A model generated the notes under the pieces. That model did not search any database. It was not told where the DNA came from and saw only the letters and a list, made by a program, of their open reading frames with translations. Below, piece after piece: positions 63,231 through 64,000 of a DNA stretch of 64,000 bases; position 1 is the stretch's first letter; each line of letters begins with the position of its first letter. Location: positions 1 to 64,000 of the forward strand of contig MPNE01000020.1 of assembly GCA_002238865.1 (NCBI GenBank), given 5' to 3'. This stretch comes from Gemmatimonadetes bacterium bin94. GTDB lineage: Bacteria > Gemmatimonadota > Gemmatimonadetes > Longimicrobiales > Gaopeijiaceae. The position numbers and the translations under genes were made by a program.

Positions 63231-64000
63231 ATGACTAGATTCAGCAAGACGCTGCGGCTCATGGCCGCGTTGGCCGTCGTTGGTCCGGTCGCAGGATGCG
63301 ACACCCTCGACGAACTTCTGATAGCGAACAACCCCGAGCGCATCTCCGAGGACGCGCTCAACGACGCCCTCCTGGTGGATGTGCTTACGAACAGTGTCAT
63401 CGGCGAGTTCTCGGCCATGTACGACGACCCGTTCATCTGGCGGGGCAGCATGTTCACCGACGAACAGATCACCGGGATCAACTGGGAATCGACCGCGCGG
63501 CTGAGCCAGAGGCTGGTTCGGTATGACGAGGGCGACCCCGACAACATGTTCTCGCAAATCAGTGCCGCACGAGTGATGGCCGACAGCGCCGCGGGACGGT
63601 TCCGCACACTGATCGACAACTCGGCAGCGGATGAGCGCATGGCTATCGCGCTGGTCTATGCCGGTTATTCCCACATCATTCTGGGCGACGCGATGTGCGA
63701 AGCCGTCTTCAACGTGGCAGAGACCATCTCGTCGCAGGCGCAGATCTATGAGCGCGGCCTGTCCCGCTTCGAGGAGGGCATGCAGGTAGCCGCGGCCGCT
63801 GGCCGTGGTGACCTGGTCAACCTGGCCCGCGTCGGCCTTGCCCGTGCACACCTCAACCTGGGCAATCACAGCCAGGTGATGCAGCACGCATCCGAAGTAC
63901 CTGCGGATTTCGTCCATTGGGTGGAGTACGAGCAGACTTCGGACGGCGGCACGGACCTGGTGCTGTGGGGCAGGATCAATGGCGGTAACCACTCCCTGGG
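63231..64000 (+). CDS. SusD/RagB-like lipoprotein, 3' end outside window
   Basis: ATG at 63231 preceded by GAGAGGAGGAAGCAA, a strong ribosome site. Lipobox VGPVAGC at residue 23, so the protein is surface-attached. The frame stays open for 257 codons to the window edge, with helical TPR-like segments typical of SusD (AADERMAIALVYAGYSHIIL, LVNLARVGLARAHLNLGNH). Partner of the SusC-like receptor immediately upstream; it would form the lid on that transporter. Incomplete here. Confidence 0.85.
   Translation, partial: MTRFSKTLRLMAALAVVGPVAGCDTLDELLIANNPERISEDALNDALLVDVLTNSVIGEFSAMYDDPFIWRGSMFTDEQITGINWESTARLSQRLVRYDEGDPDNMFSQISAARVMADSAAGRFRTLIDNSAADERMAIALVYAGYSHIILGDAMCEAVFNVAETISSQAQIYERGLSRFEEGMQVAAAAGRGDLVNLARVGLARAHLNLGNHSQVMQHASEVPADFVHWVEYEQTSDGGTDLVLWGRINGGNHSL

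Overview
The window looks like a GC-rich chromosome segment from a Gemmatimonadota-type bacterium of the FCB group. No rRNA or marker gene fixes this. The inference rests on a SusC/SusD pair, several carboxypeptidase-regulatory/TonB-plug proteins, many lipoproteins with clear lipoboxes, a VPS10/BNR-type giant, PQQ and di-haem periplasmic oxidoreductases, and tandem 6-bladed beta-propeller lipoprotein-type genes. No tRNA, rRNA or CRISPR array was found.

Layout. 1-2011 holds a tyrosine recombinase and a gene-free flank with nested hairpins, apparently the end of an integrated element that abuts a 5'-truncated surface-repeat gene (2012-3328). 3336-13920 carries accessory envelope and housekeeping genes: rhodanese, TonB receptor, small lipoproteins, prolyl-tRNA editing protein, serine hydrolase, cardiolipin synthase, RsmC-like methyltransferase and an amidohydrolase. 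12211-20463 (minus strand) is a phosphate-starvation locus: a porin, then pstS-phoU-pstC-pstA-pstB-pstB and a lipoprotein amidohydrolase. Most junctions in it overlap by a few bases, and both the porin and pstS are preceded by tandem 11-nt Pho-box-like repeats. 20652-22551 is a flotillin/NfeD pair. 22682-27188 is an apparent PQQ-dehydrogenase/acyl-CoA ligase/ketopantoate-reductase-like operon. 28886-33642 encodes a flavoprotein-ferredoxin plus both subunits of a 2-oxoacid:ferredoxin oxidoreductase. 33576-35020 holds a truncated antitoxin and a DUF4143 ATPase with repeated operator-like sequences. 35123-53015 is rich in periplasmic hydrolases, a P450 and three tandem propeller paralogues. 53185-58722 runs on the plus strand and includes two tandem barrel-less plug proteins and a di-haem oxidoreductase. 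The window ends inside a SusD-like gene that follows a full SusC-like receptor.

The most unusual system is the phosphate locus. It encodes two PstB ATPases whose defects are complementary: one keeps the signature motif but has lost the Q-loop Gln and H-loop His, and the other keeps those but has lost LSGGQ. Together they could form a heterodimer with a single competent ATP site. The same operon encodes a PhoU fused to an ArsC/low-molecular-weight-phosphatase-like domain whose catalytic P-loop is destroyed, which suggests a sensor rather than an enzyme.

The window also contains several broken reading frames: an amber codon in an esterase, single-base shifts in homopolymers in a propeller gene and in the flavoprotein gene, a truncated antitoxin and a truncated surface protein. 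Some of these may be assembly errors, particularly the poly-G tract at 29097-29145.
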